Source of the DNA: an uncultured Eubacteriales bacterium
GTDB lineage: Bacteria > Bacillota > Clostridia > Christensenellales > Borkfalkiaceae
Direction: 5' to 3'
DNA: 64,000 bases
NCBI GenBank assembly: GCA_958421945.1
Contig: CATZMZ010000003.1
Coordinates: 115,261 to 179,260, forward strand
Every line of letters begins with the position of its first letter. The first letter of the stretch is position 1. The notes under the pieces are model-generated. The model was not told the origin of the DNA. It worked only from the letters and a program-made list of their open reading frames with translations, and did no database searches. This document shows, piece by piece, positions 35,372-44,606 of this stretch. A program made the position numbers and the translations under genes.

Positions 35372-35917
35372 TCAAACAAGTGATTTCAGATACTCTTCAA
35401 CGTTTTTGTATTCGATTCCGTTTTTCAAAGTCGTATTTTCTCCGCGATAAATAACAACTTTTTTCGTAATTTTCCCGTATCTGAATTCCGTGCTTTTTAG
35501 TTTTTCTTCATCAATTAACTGTCTGTACTGCTCTTTCGCTTATTCCTTGCTGTGCTTTACTTCGTAAATTTCGCAAGTCAGATTTCTTTCATCTGCGACA
35601 ACCATATCAAACTCACCGACGGCAAACTGAAGCTGAAAAATCTGCTTTTTCGGATTTGCAATCTTTGTTTCAAGCAACACAATGTCTTCCATCATCCTGC
35701 CTTTTATATCGCTCAAAATCCGTTCGATAACAGCATTTCTTTCGCCTATGGAAAGTTCCTGAAACTCACCGTCTTCAAGCATTGATTACACTAGTTTTTT
35801 TGCTTGCGAATATCTCATTCCCGGTTGAGTAAAAACTGTTTTGAAGTTCCTTTTTCGCCCGACAGGCAACGTCTGAATATCAATATCTACCGTTAAATCC
35901 AAAGCGTCGAGATATCC
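35372..35917 (-). pseudogene. Decayed AAA-type ATPase (DUF4143-like), C-terminal part
   Basis: One frame of 182 codons, 35917 to 35372, interrupted by two in-frame TAA stops (35786-35788 and 35540-35542). Reading through, the order YLDALDLTVDI, QTLPVG, TVFTQPGMRYSQAKKLV, then ERILSDIKGRMMEDIVLLET, KKQIFQLQFAVGEFDMVV, CEIYEVKHS and a C-terminal tail ending YLKSLV matches the C-terminal half of a common class of bacterial AAA ATPases of unknown role. The N-terminal ATPase part is missing: a truncated, dead gene between two active loci. Confidence 0.75.
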
Positions 35918-35986
35918 CTATCTAACCGCTATCTACAAATCCGTCGCATTTAATTACCGACGGCGCGAAGGAATAATTCCAACGCA

Positions 35987-36025
35987 TAAAAAACCTCCTT
36001 CCAAAAAACTCTGAAAGAAGGTTTT
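35987..36025 (-). terminator. Terminator of the locus 2 operon
   Basis: AAAAACCTCCTTC pairs imperfectly with GAAAGAAGGTTTTT across an 11-base loop; on minus it ends in a T-run. It is about 75 bases after the stop codon of the PHP-domain gene. Confidence 0.65.
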
Positions 36026-36098
36026 TATTACATATTCAATCCGTCCCGTACTAACCTCGTTTTTTTATTTAGGACGATATATATCATTTTCGCCTGCG

Positions 36099-37151
36099 TT
36101 ACCGAATTTTTAAATCTTCCAAAAAATATGCATTCGTATTAGCGCGCAACCTGCTTTTATCCTCTACGGTTATACGGAAATACACGTCTTCGTCCGAAAC
36201 GTCGAATATGGCGAAATTAAGCGATTTATTCTTTTCCGCATAAGCACATGCGGAACGCCTTGTGCCCGTAGTATAACAAATCCTTTCCGCATCCGAACAA
36301 GAAACGTACACTCTATCGTCCGAATAGTACAATTCGTATATTTCCGGACCTTGCGACGCGTAAAAATTGCCTTCGAGTAAGGACTGCGCTATACTCTGAT
36401 AATCAAGTTTTTCCGCTTTAATCATAGTAAACGAGCCGAAGCTATCGCTGTTTTTAGCGTCTAACGGAACACTGTTATGATTATCGTCTCCTGCCACGCA
36501 AAAGACCTTTTTACCCATTTTTAACACATCGTCGTAAATTTTAGGATTATACTCGTCAAGCCCCTCGACATAACAACCATAATTAAAAATTTCCATTGCG
36601 TTAAACCAGTTATATCCGGAAATATCGACAAAGTTTTCCAAAGACCAAACAGGATGGTTATATACGACGTAAAAGCCGTTTTTACGGGCTTCAAGCATTG
36701 CCTGAGAAACGCCTTCGGGCGAATAAATCTTTTGGAAATCCGGTTTAGAAGAATCAAACTTTATAAGGTCGATATACTTTTGTCCAGAACCGATAATATT
36801 GTTGTTTTTACGATTATAACACGGTTGAATTTCGTTATCGGGACTTAACGCGATAAAGTTCAGATGGCAACCTTTCCACGATACAAAAGTTTTTCCCGTA
36901 TCAACGTAACCGGGATTCCACCCCTCGTAAAAGTCGATTTCCAAGCCGTTCAACGCCAAAAACTCGCCATCCGAAAGTTCGTTGTGCGGTATAAATATAT
37001 TGTGATCGGTGAAAGCGATTATAGAATAGCCTCTTTCCATATACGCTTTTTTCATCTGTTCCGGCGTAAGGTTTCCATCCGAATAAATAGAATGGCTATG
37101 TAAATTTGCTTTATAAAAACGTCCCTTTTCTGCTATTAAAAATTTTTTCAT
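36099..37151 (-). CDS. PHP-domain metal-dependent phosphoesterase-like protein
   Basis: A 350-residue protein of the PHP superfamily. Metal-binding motifs: NLHSHSIYSDG (His18, His20, Asp25), AFTDHN (Asp49, His50), YNHPVWS and CVAGDDNHN. The family hydrolyses phosphoesters or acts in unknown hydrolytic steps. There is no signal peptide. The C-terminal about 100 residues form an extra beta-rich domain. It is the last gene of locus 2, behind RBS CAGGAG and after a terminator-like hairpin, so it may be expressed at a lower level. Role in the glycan locus unknown. Confidence 0.85.
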   Translation of the reverse strand: MKKFLIAEKGRFYKANLHSHSIYSDGNLTPEQMKKAYMERGYSIIAFTDHNIFIPHNELSDGEFLALNGLEIDFYEGWNPGYVDTGKTFVSWKGCHLNFIALSPDNEIQPCYNRKNNNIIGSGQKYIDLIKFDSSKPDFQKIYSPEGVSQAMLEARKNGFYVVYNHPVWSLENFVDISGYNWFNAMEIFNYGCYVEGLDEYNPKIYDDVLKMGKKVFCVAGDDNHNSVPLDAKNSDSFGSFTMIKAEKLDYQSIAQSLLEGNFYASQGPEIYELYYSDDRVYVSCSDAERICYTTGTRRSACAYAEKNKSLNFAIFDVSDEDVYFRITVEDKSRLRANTNAYFLEDLKIR

Positions 37152-37169
37152 GTTTATTTCTCCTGATTT

Positions 37170-37218
37170 AAAAAGATGCTTTCCGCCCGAATCGTTTTTG
37201 CGATTTAAGGCGGAGAGC
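37170..37218 (-). terminator. Hairpin between GHL6-like and PHP-domain genes
   Basis: The arms GCTTTCCGCC (37178-37187) and GGCGGAGAGC (37209-37218) pair with one mismatch and extend inward through CGAATCG/GCGATTT. On the minus strand CATCTTTTT follows, so it can end or attenuate transcription after the GHL6-like gene. Confidence 0.65.
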
Positions 37219-37240
37219 TATTTTAAGTCTTTTATATGTT

Positions 37241-39220
37241 TTATTTTTTTAGCATAATCATGGCGTAGCCGACGATTCTTGGCAGAGTAATCCCGGTGTA
37301 ACCGTTTTCGTAAGTCGATTCCAGCATTTCTCCGTTCGGAACGACCTGCGCGGAAACATACCTACCCTTTACGAAAACCGCTTTGCCATGTTCTAAGACG
37401 TTATGTTCCTCGATAATCGCCCTGAAATTTCTGTGTTCCGGGTAAGTAACTTTAATATGCAACAAATCGTACTCGTTCTTTTTGGCAAGGGTGATTCTTG
37501 CCGTCGTAGGCAGGTCGGGTGCTTTGACGACGGGCTTCGGCAACAACTCTTCGATTAACTGTTTAACGAGTTCTTTTTGAGCGGATAAGAAGTAAATTCC
37601 GTAATCGGTAAACACGTCAAACGACACGTGAGCGGAATTTTCGCCCAGAATTGCGGAAGAAAACTCGGTTACCTCTTTCGGAGGCGTATAATAACAGCCG
37701 TGAATACCGGGTTTCATAATATCGAAATACGCGCTTACGTAAGAAGCGATTTCCTTTCCGCCGTTATTTTTCATTTTAACGGCAGTCCCGCCGATTTCTC
37801 CGTTATCCTTGCTGTAATAATAAACCGACCATACGGAATCGGCATAATCCTTAAACCCGCTGTTGAGTTTGAAATACGCGCGTTTGCTTTCGTCGAGCCC
37901 GCAAAAATCCACGTAGTCGTAATCTTTAATCGCGAAAGCCGTTTTATCGCGATTAAGCGCAGCCGTACCCGACGTCAGGAGTTTTCCTCCGTTTGCGATA
38001 TAATCGTCAATCTTTTTAACCAGCCCGTCTGTCATATCGAAACAATCCGGGATTATAAGCAACTTATACGGCGAAAAATCCATATCCGGATTTATAAACG
38101 TGCATGAGTAATGCAGTTCCGAAAGCATTCTTAAAGCGGCTCTGTATCTCGTTTCGTCAAGCTCCGCGTAATCTTTTGCAAGAACGGCGATATCCGAATA
38201 AATTTTCGAATTTTCGGTATAAGGCTCGTACTGCTCCGATTTGGCAAAAATATCGCCTAAAACCTTGAACATTTCCTTATTTATACCGTAAACGGGGTGC
38301 ATATGGTCGCCGAAAGAAATTTCGTATCCGTATAAAAGCGCCTCGTACAAATCGTTTTCCATCGCCGCGCGCGGACGAATTCCTCCGAAGTCTCCCCAGT
38401 CGCGCTGAAATCTACCCGTCATGTATATTTTGGTATCGTAAAGATTGCTTAAATATAAAGCGTGTTGCGGAAAAAACTCGTAATGCCTCCACGACCAACT
38501 CGGAAGCGACTCTATTTCGGCGTGAGCGTTTGTCATAAATTCGGGGGCGATACCGTTAAAGAACGCGTACCTGTTTTCACCTAAAACGGCTCTTATCTCC
38601 TCGGAAAAGCGGCGCGTGGACAGATCCTGAAAATCATAAACCTGATCTTTATCGGAAACGTCTACGCCCGAAGCAAGCATTTTTTCCATACACGCGGGGC
38701 AATAACACAATTCGGGATAAAATCCATCGCAAAAAATCCCGTCGACGTCGTACCCGGAAATTTCTTTAACTATCGCAAGAACGAATTCCACGTAGCCTTT
38801 TTGGTTAAAGCACATGGTTCTGGTAAAAAAATTCCCCTCCCTGCGGTCGCAGTCGTGAACGAAATTGTTATACGTTTCCAGAACGTTTCCGTTTTCGCTT
38901 ATTCTGCACCATTCAAGATGAATTTTTGCCGCCTTAAAGTTAATACCGACGTTAAGATATGCCGTTACGCCGATATTTCTTTTATGGCATTCTTTAATAA
39001 CCTCGCCTAAAATATCCCTTTTAAGCCCGGGATAAACGCACCCGACCTTAGTAGGATAATAGCAAAAGCCGTTATTGCACATAGCGGTAAAATTGATATA
39101 TCCCACGTCAGCCTTTTTAAGCGTTTCGGCAAAATCCGCGGCGTCGAATTCCGAAAGCAGATTTTCAACGCCTTCTACGGTATGGAAGTCAAAATGAACG
39201 GCTCTTTTGAATTTTATCAT
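37241..39220 (-). CDS. GHL6-like hypothetical glycoside hydrolase
   Basis: A 659-residue protein without a signal peptide. The N-terminal about 340 residues look like a TIM-barrel hydrolase of the hypothetical glycosyl hydrolase 6 type (RAVHFDFHTVEGVENLL; YDVDGIFCDGFYPELCYCPAC, about 175-195; ALLYGYEISFGDHMHP), related to GH29/GH42-type barrels. The following region (about 350-560) has LLIIPDCFDMTDGLVKKIDDYIANGGKL, as in beta-galactosidase trimerisation domains. The start overlaps the end of the GH38 gene by 4 bases (ATGA), with AGGAG inside that gene, so the pair is translated together. Possible activity on fucosides or galactosides; not assigned. Confidence 0.7.
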   Translation of the reverse strand: MIKFKRAVHFDFHTVEGVENLLSEFDAADFAETLKKADVGYINFTAMCNNGFCYYPTKVGCVYPGLKRDILGEVIKECHKRNIGVTAYLNVGINFKAAKIHLEWCRISENGNVLETYNNFVHDCDRREGNFFTRTMCFNQKGYVEFVLAIVKEISGYDVDGIFCDGFYPELCYCPACMEKMLASGVDVSDKDQVYDFQDLSTRRFSEEIRAVLGENRYAFFNGIAPEFMTNAHAEIESLPSWSWRHYEFFPQHALYLSNLYDTKIYMTGRFQRDWGDFGGIRPRAAMENDLYEALLYGYEISFGDHMHPVYGINKEMFKVLGDIFAKSEQYEPYTENSKIYSDIAVLAKDYAELDETRYRAALRMLSELHYSCTFINPDMDFSPYKLLIIPDCFDMTDGLVKKIDDYIANGGKLLTSGTAALNRDKTAFAIKDYDYVDFCGLDESKRAYFKLNSGFKDYADSVWSVYYYSKDNGEIGGTAVKMKNNGGKEIASYVSAYFDIMKPGIHGCYYTPPKEVTEFSSAILGENSAHVSFDVFTDYGIYFLSAQKELVKQLIEELLPKPVVKAPDLPTTARITLAKKNEYDLLHIKVTYPEHRNFRAIIEEHNVLEHGKAVFVKGRYVSAQVVPNGEMLESTYENGYTGITLPRIVGYAMIMLKK

Positions 39221-42200
39221 AAACGTTTGCTCCTGATAACCTTGAGTGTAACTATTTCAAACGGCTTGACGGTAATAAGTACTGAATTGTTTTTTACGGG
39301 AACGTCGTATAAGTTGTTTTCCATAATATCGCAAACCATAACCCGTTCCACGTTAAAGGAGAAAGAAATAATAGCGTTCGTCAAACGATTGTCGCAGTCG
39401 TATAAGCGAACGATAACGTCGTCGGAGTCCTCTGCCAACTTTAACGTTTCGATAACGACGTTTTCCTTATCGCAATCGATGAAGCTGAATTCGGGCAGAT
39501 CCCCGTATTTCCCGCAACCCTTTCTGCAAACGACGGGGTTGTTGAGTTTATAACTTTCCAACGCGGTATCTACGCCGCACCTTCCCGTATGCGGGAACAG
39601 CGAATATGTAAACTTATGCACGCCGTTGTCCTCGCCGACGTTCGGGAAAGTTGCGCTTTTAAGCAGCGTAAGGCTTATCATATTTTCCAGCGTGTCGTAA
39701 GCGTATTTGGCGTTATTCAGTATACTGACGCCGTAATCCGACTCGGAAACGTCAACGAACTTATGCATACACACCTCGAATCTCTGTTCGTCCCACGAAG
39801 TGTTTCTGCAAACGGAACGCTCTCCTCTGCCGAATTGAGTGTCGTACGAAGCGTAAGAGTAATTCAAGTTAAACGGAAACTGAACTTTAAGAATGGTGTT
39901 ATCTTGATTCCATTCTATCGTCGTTTCGAAATCGATTCTCTCCCCGCCGGAATACAAATAAATGTTTTGGCAAATAACGGAATCGAGGTATTTGCGCTTA
40001 ATCGAAACACCCGCTCTTGCCCCCTCGTAAACGTTCGTTACCGAAACGACGTCGGAAATTTCCCACGATTTATCCCTGTAATAGGACTGAATTTCCCACG
40101 CATCGCAGGAAGCGTTATAATCCTCGTAAGCGACGAACTTGTTTGCAACGCAACCGGGCCTTATAAGTTCCCTGTTAACTCTGTTATCCGTAATACCTAC
40201 GATATTGTAATCGTCGTCGAAAGTAACGGTGTAATATTTATTCCAGATTTTTTTATCCGCCGTGTAAACCCCGCATTGCCCGTCGGTAAGAGAAACGCTT
40301 TTATACCCTTTTGACGGGAGGTTTTCCACGGTATAATATTTACCGTCCACCCGAACATAATCCTTATCCGTTTTAGAATTAGGGTTAAACACTACGTAAA
40401 GATTATCCGCAATACTGTCCTGTAAAAGTTTCATAAAGAAATTCACGGTGTCGTCCGTAAAACCGAAAATCTTATCGTATTCGGGCGCGGCTTCCGCATA
40501 AACTTCTTTTATCGACGATCCGGGCAAAACGTCGTGAAACTGGTTTGTTAAAGCAAGCGTCCACGCTTCGTATAGTTTTTCTCTCGGATAACTTATACCG
40601 AACAACACCTTAGCGAGGACGGAAGCCGTTTCGGCGTTTAAAAGGCTAAACTCTGCTTTTCTGTTGTTTGCTTTTATTTTTGCAACCGAAGTATAAGTGC
40701 CGCGGTGATGCTCGAAATACAGTTCGCCCGTCCACTCTGGCAGGGCTTTGTCGTCGGCTAACTTGTTTACAAGTTTATCCATAAACGCAGTAAGCGTTCC
40801 GCTTTCGGTTTTCGGAATCCCGTTTACGCCCCTGTTCAGTCTTTTCATCGTTTCGAGATATTCTTCGGTAGGTCCGCCGCCGCCGTCGCCAAAGCCGTAA
40901 GACAATAAAACGTCGTTATTAAGCCTTTTCGGCTCGTATCTGTCCACACTGCCGAAAACCTGCGAAACGGTAAGCATTGCGTTATAAATGGTAAGGCGTT
41001 CTTTTACGCCCTCCCTTTTATAATCCTGAGCAGTGAGAAAATACCCTAAAATCTTGCTGCCGTCTATGCCTTTCCACGAAAAAGTATCGTACGGCATGGT
41101 ATCTTCTTCGTTCCACGTAAGCTTGCTGGTAACGAAACTGTTTACGCCCGCCTTTTTGAAAATCTGTGGCAACGCTCCGGAAAACCCGAACGTATCGGGC
41201 AACCAGGCGACCTTAACGTCTTTTCCGAATTCTTTTTTGAAAAACCTTTTGCCGTAAAGTAGTTGACGCGCCATGCTTTCGCCGCTTATCATATTGCAAT
41301 CGCATTCTACCCAAAGCGCGCCGTTAGGTTCCCATTTCCCCTTTTTAACCGCTTGTTTGATTTTTCCGTAAAGTTTGGGGTTTTCCTTTTTTACGAAAGA
41401 GTAAAGGGCTGGTTGCGACATCATAAACTTAAAATCGTCGTATTTAGACATCAGCTCGAGCGCGGTGGCAAACGAACGCATCGCCTTTTCTTTAACCTGT
41501 TTTTTCGTCCATAACCAGGCAACGTCGATATGCGTTTGCCCTATAAGCGTAACGAGCGGACTATCGGCAACGCGTTGTTCGGTGTAAAAATCGTCCATGA
41601 TTTTTTGCGCGTTTCCGACAGACTCGTAATACTCTTCGGAATAAGTTTTTCTGAAATCGATTGCAGTCAAAGCGGACTGCAACGTATTTAATATATCATA
41701 ATATTCCTTACTTGACAAGGATAAACAATCCAAAGCGCAATAAGGAACGTAAACGTCGTAATAAAATTTTTCCGTAACGGTATCCCTTTCTATAAAGCTT
41801 GCCCTGAAAACGGGATCGCCCGCCACGATGCTTTCGCTTTTATTTCCGCCGGCTATGTATTTCCCGATATAGCCGTAAAGCGCAAGCCGAAAACTTCGTT
41901 TCCCCTGCACGAAAAAAGAAGTATGTTTATAATCTAACCCCTGCGTCAATTCCCCGTCGATAAAAACCTCGAATTGCGGATTGCCGAAAAAATACCCTTC
42001 CGCGGCAGTTTCCACCTCGATAACGGTTTTCGTTTCGTCAAAATCGTCCGGCAGAGTAACGTCTTTTATAAACCAGACGTGACTGTCTTTATTTTTTCCC
42101 CAAGCCTCCCCGCCGTAAACTTTTAACTCTTTTTCGTCGGGAAATTCGCCGAGCTTGCAATAATCACATTCGGTATAGAAAAAATTTTCTATCTCCCGAC

Positions 42201-42267
42201 GTTTTTTATTTATATTCGTATTTATTTTTTTTATTAGTACTTCAAGCCTATTTTTCGTGTTATCCAT
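39217..42267 (-). CDS. Alpha-mannosidase (GH38)
   Basis: A 1016-residue cytoplasmic glycosidase. The zinc site is GQTHIDVAWLW (His246, Asp248) and the nucleophile Asp358 is in WLPDTFGFSG, with QLLYGKRFFKKEFG before it; both are standard for GH38. The C-terminal half is the usual beta-sandwich region. GH38 enzymes cut alpha-mannosides, for example from N-glycans or mannan fragments; this gives the best substrate hint for locus 2. No clear ribosome binding site is seen before ATG 42267. The GHL6-like gene overlaps its 3' end. Confidence 0.93.
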   Translation of the reverse strand: MDNTKNRLEVLIKKINTNINKKRREIENFFYTECDYCKLGEFPDEKELKVYGGEAWGKNKDSHVWFIKDVTLPDDFDETKTVIEVETAAEGYFFGNPQFEVFIDGELTQGLDYKHTSFFVQGKRSFRLALYGYIGKYIAGGNKSESIVAGDPVFRASFIERDTVTEKFYYDVYVPYCALDCLSLSSKEYYDILNTLQSALTAIDFRKTYSEEYYESVGNAQKIMDDFYTEQRVADSPLVTLIGQTHIDVAWLWTKKQVKEKAMRSFATALELMSKYDDFKFMMSQPALYSFVKKENPKLYGKIKQAVKKGKWEPNGALWVECDCNMISGESMARQLLYGKRFFKKEFGKDVKVAWLPDTFGFSGALPQIFKKAGVNSFVTSKLTWNEEDTMPYDTFSWKGIDGSKILGYFLTAQDYKREGVKERLTIYNAMLTVSQVFGSVDRYEPKRLNNDVLLSYGFGDGGGGPTEEYLETMKRLNRGVNGIPKTESGTLTAFMDKLVNKLADDKALPEWTGELYFEHHRGTYTSVAKIKANNRKAEFSLLNAETASVLAKVLFGISYPREKLYEAWTLALTNQFHDVLPGSSIKEVYAEAAPEYDKIFGFTDDTVNFFMKLLQDSIADNLYVVFNPNSKTDKDYVRVDGKYYTVENLPSKGYKSVSLTDGQCGVYTADKKIWNKYYTVTFDDDYNIVGITDNRVNRELIRPGCVANKFVAYEDYNASCDAWEIQSYYRDKSWEISDVVSVTNVYEGARAGVSIKRKYLDSVICQNIYLYSGGERIDFETTIEWNQDNTILKVQFPFNLNYSYASYDTQFGRGERSVCRNTSWDEQRFEVCMHKFVDVSESDYGVSILNNAKYAYDTLENMISLTLLKSATFPNVGEDNGVHKFTYSLFPHTGRCGVDTALESYKLNNPVVCRKGCGKYGDLPEFSFIDCDKENVVIETLKLAEDSDDVIVRLYDCDNRLTNAIISFSFNVERVMVCDIMENNLYDVPVKNNSVLITVKPFEIVTLKVIRSKRL

Positions 42268-42280
42268 TTTTCTGTTTATT

Positions 42281-42308
42281 GCGGGGCATATACAAATATA
42301 TGCCCCGC
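42281..42308 (-). other. Perfect intercistronic hairpin between surface module and enzyme genes
   Basis: GCGGGGCATATA (42281-42292) and TATATGCCCCGC (42297-42308) pair perfectly with a 4-base loop. No T-run follows on minus; the GH38 start codon is only 14 bases further on and lacks a ribosome binding site. It is positioned like the stem at 5548-5583 in locus 1, after the Big2/GLUG-like gene and before the cytoplasmic enzymes. Confidence 0.75.
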
Positions 42309-42339
42309 CGTTTGCTAATTTGTTTTTTCCGCAATTCTT

Positions 42340-44412
42340 TTACTCTGCTGCGGGTAAGTTATATTTCCCGGATAATTCGCCTTTCGGACCGTCGTGTAAA
42401 GACCAGTCGCAGTATTTTAAGCAATTCTTAAAGCAAAGGTATACCCTGCTATAAGTATCCGTTCCCGCTCCTGCCTGCCAGGTGCCCCAAACGCCGTCCG
42501 TTCCGAATTTTGCGTCTATTTCTGTTCTTATCAACTCGCCGAGATACTCGTTTTCGTTTGACCTGATTGCAAGCATCAGATGCTGATTAGCCCCCGAGGT
42601 CAAAAGTTTCTGCGTAAGTCCTTCGTGAGTAGCGTTATATTTGCAAGCCAAAGCGTAACAATCCTCGTACGTTGCGGCTGCGCTTACGGCAATCGGGTTG
42701 ATTCCTTTGCAATTCGTTTCCTTCATCCATGCTTCCTGTACAACGACTACCCTTCTGCACGTATACGCCTTGGTTGAATACCCTATCGTAAACGAAGGAT
42801 TAAAGGTTTTATCGCTACCCTCGGTTTTAATTTTACCCGAAATCATAACGTCTTGTATAAGCGCGCTGTCGGACGCGGTTGCTGCCAAATATCCGCAGTG
42901 AGCCCCGCCGTTATCGAGATACGCGTTTACGAAAGCAATGTTTTTAATTACGCTGCCGGTTGCAAGCGTTTTAAATATTCCCGCAAACCAGTAATTGCTG
43001 CCGCCCGCAACAACCGTCAGACCGTTAATAAAGTGTCCGTCTCCGTCCAAAGTGCCTTTAAAACCTTTCGTGCCGTCTCCGCCGTTATCGGTCCATGTTC
43101 CTACCGCCTTATCGTAAGGTCTTACGCCGTTATACTCGATATCGTTTGCAAGCATAAAGTAGCCGTCGTTTACGTCGGCAACGCCGCTTAAAGCGGATAT
43201 TTCGTTGATTTTATCAAAATCCTCTTTCGTGGAAATAAGGTAATCGACGATTCTCGTTTTAAATTCAAAAGTATACTCAATTTCCTTTTCCGTATCGGTA
43301 AACACCGCCTGCGCGGTGAATTTACCGCGATTAGCGTCCGCTGCGAACGTCAACGCCTTGCCGTTTATCGTCGGTTTTGTCGTCTGTTCTTCGTCGTTTA
43401 ACTTAAACGAAGTTAAATTATTCGTTAAAAAGGCTTTTTCGATAACGTCCGCGTTTTCCGTAATTGCCGAGAAATCGATTTTATCGTCGTTATTTCTTCT
43501 GAATTCCACGTTATCGAAATAATCCGCAAGGACGACGGGATTAACCGTAATTTCTTTGTTAAAAAGCTCTTTGCCGGTAGATTTTATCGTTGCGGTAACG
43601 GTAGCCTTTCCTACGGTTTTCCCGTATAACGCCGTTCCGTCGTATCCGGCTGCGCCGCTTGCGGCAACCGCTATTTCCGCACCGAGATTATTTAATACCG
43701 ACTGCTCCACGCCGCCGACGGTTAAAGCTGCCGTTTCGCCCGTTACCAACTCGGTTTTGTCTGCGGTTACGGTTAAATCCTTTAACGCGGTATTGACAAA
43801 GCCTTTCAGCGTTTCGTTATCCGCGTATTCAGGGGTTTTGAGCGCGCTGTTCGCCACGCCGGCAAAATATTTGGTTGTCTTTTCCGTATAAACGGTGTCT
43901 TTTTGATTATCGCCGTATGTATACGTAACGTAGCCTACCGCGACAAAACCTCTTGCGTAATCTCTTTCTAAAAAGCTTTCCGCTAAGGTTTTCCCTACGA
44001 GCGTACCCGTATATCTTTTATATCCCGCGTCAACGGAATACCCGACCTTTGCAACCGCGTTTGCCGCCTGCGGAGTAGAAAGGTTAAGCTCGCCCTCGCC
44101 TAAAACGTCGGCAGGAATTATAAGCGTGCCGAATTCCGCGTTTTTAGGCAGTTTTGCCAAATCGGCATCGCTGATAGCCGTTACGAAACGTAAACCGTAA
44201 GGCTCTGCGATTCTTATTTCGCCGCCGAGAAGCTTGAAATCGTCAAGAGTAACTTTGTTTTCGACCGTTTCGAGCGCGCCTTGAGGCATTTGTTTAACGT
44301 CGTCGGCAAAAGTCTTGTTGCTTTTTACGCCAACGAATATAGCCGCGAAGCATACGCACGTAACCGCAAACAAAAATCCTATAATCTTTCTTTTAAGCGT
44401 CCTTGTCATCAT
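42340..44412 (-). CDS. Secreted Big2 / GLUG-like surface protein, locus 2
   Basis: 690 residues from ATG 44412, which has GGGAGGG six bases upstream; an ATG at 44427 in the same frame overlaps that site, and ATG 44409 is a close alternative. A signal peptide ends near SNKTFA. Next comes a GGEIRIAEPYGLRFVTAIS domain (about 30-210), related to the one in the 18392-22312 protein, then a Big2-like domain (about 215-290) and a C-terminal GLUG-like solenoid (about 390-640; KGTLDGDGHFINGLTV, SVIKNIAFVNAYLDNGG). The start codon overlaps the stop of the 44-residue peptide gene upstream (ATGA). A paralogue of part of 5595-7280. Glycan binding is inferred. Confidence 0.75.
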   Translation of the reverse strand: MMTRTLKRKIIGFLFAVTCVCFAAIFVGVKSNKTFADDVKQMPQGALETVENKVTLDDFKLLGGEIRIAEPYGLRFVTAISDADLAKLPKNAEFGTLIIPADVLGEGELNLSTPQAANAVAKVGYSVDAGYKRYTGTLVGKTLAESFLERDYARGFVAVGYVTYTYGDNQKDTVYTEKTTKYFAGVANSALKTPEYADNETLKGFVNTALKDLTVTADKTELVTGETAALTVGGVEQSVLNNLGAEIAVAASGAAGYDGTALYGKTVGKATVTATIKSTGKELFNKEITVNPVVLADYFDNVEFRRNNDDKIDFSAITENADVIEKAFLTNNLTSFKLNDEEQTTKPTINGKALTFAADANRGKFTAQAVFTDTEKEIEYTFEFKTRIVDYLISTKEDFDKINEISALSGVADVNDGYFMLANDIEYNGVRPYDKAVGTWTDNGGDGTKGFKGTLDGDGHFINGLTVVAGGSNYWFAGIFKTLATGSVIKNIAFVNAYLDNGGAHCGYLAATASDSALIQDVMISGKIKTEGSDKTFNPSFTIGYSTKAYTCRRVVVVQEAWMKETNCKGINPIAVSAAATYEDCYALACKYNATHEGLTQKLLTSGANQHLMLAIRSNENEYLGELIRTEIDAKFGTDGVWGTWQAGAGTDTYSRVYLCFKNCLKYCDWSLHDGPKGELSGKYNLPAAE

Positions 44413-44543
44413 GATTGTCCCTCCCATGAATTAGTTACCACGTTATCGTCTCCTATCGTGGTTTGTCCTCCCGATGCATTCAAACAATCGTTCGCTTGCA
44501 TCTCCATTACTTTAATAATGGGTTGCCAGTATTTCTTCAACAT
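44409..44543 (-). CDS. Short peptide gene (44 aa) translationally coupled to a surface protein
   Basis: ATG 44543 is preceded by AAGGAGGAG at good spacing and opens a 44-codon frame whose TGA stop overlaps the ATG (44412) of the surface protein gene. The peptide begins MLKKYWQPIIKVMEMQ, then ANDCLNASGG, an acidic part with GDDN and a Trp near the end. There is no signal peptide or membrane segment. It resembles the peptide at 18243-18374 (Asp-x-Leu-x-x-Ser-Gly core, then Asp/Asn and Trp). The strong ribosome binding site and ATGA overlap argue that it is translated. Function unknown. Confidence 0.75.
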   Translation of the reverse strand: MLKKYWQPIIKVMEMQANDCLNASGGQTTIGDDNVVTNSWEGQS

Positions 44544-44606
44544 ATTCTCCTCCTTCTTTAAGAAAATATTTTTAATTTAACTCTTTTCGGAGTTATTTTC
44601 TTTGTA

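Noticed and set aside
35235..35785. Plus-strand frames over the terminator and ATPase relic
   Set aside because: The minus-strand reading matches a known ATPase family over 182 codons; the plus-strand frames are low-complexity shadows.
35372..35917. TAA reassigned as a sense codon in this organism
   Set aside because: Intact genes throughout the window end at TAA with normal lengths and the relic is also truncated, so decay explains the two stops.
37628..40314. Plus-strand frames of 159 and 241 codons opposite the GHL6-like and GH38 genes
   Set aside because: The opposite strand encodes proteins with intact active-site motifs; these frames show no family features.
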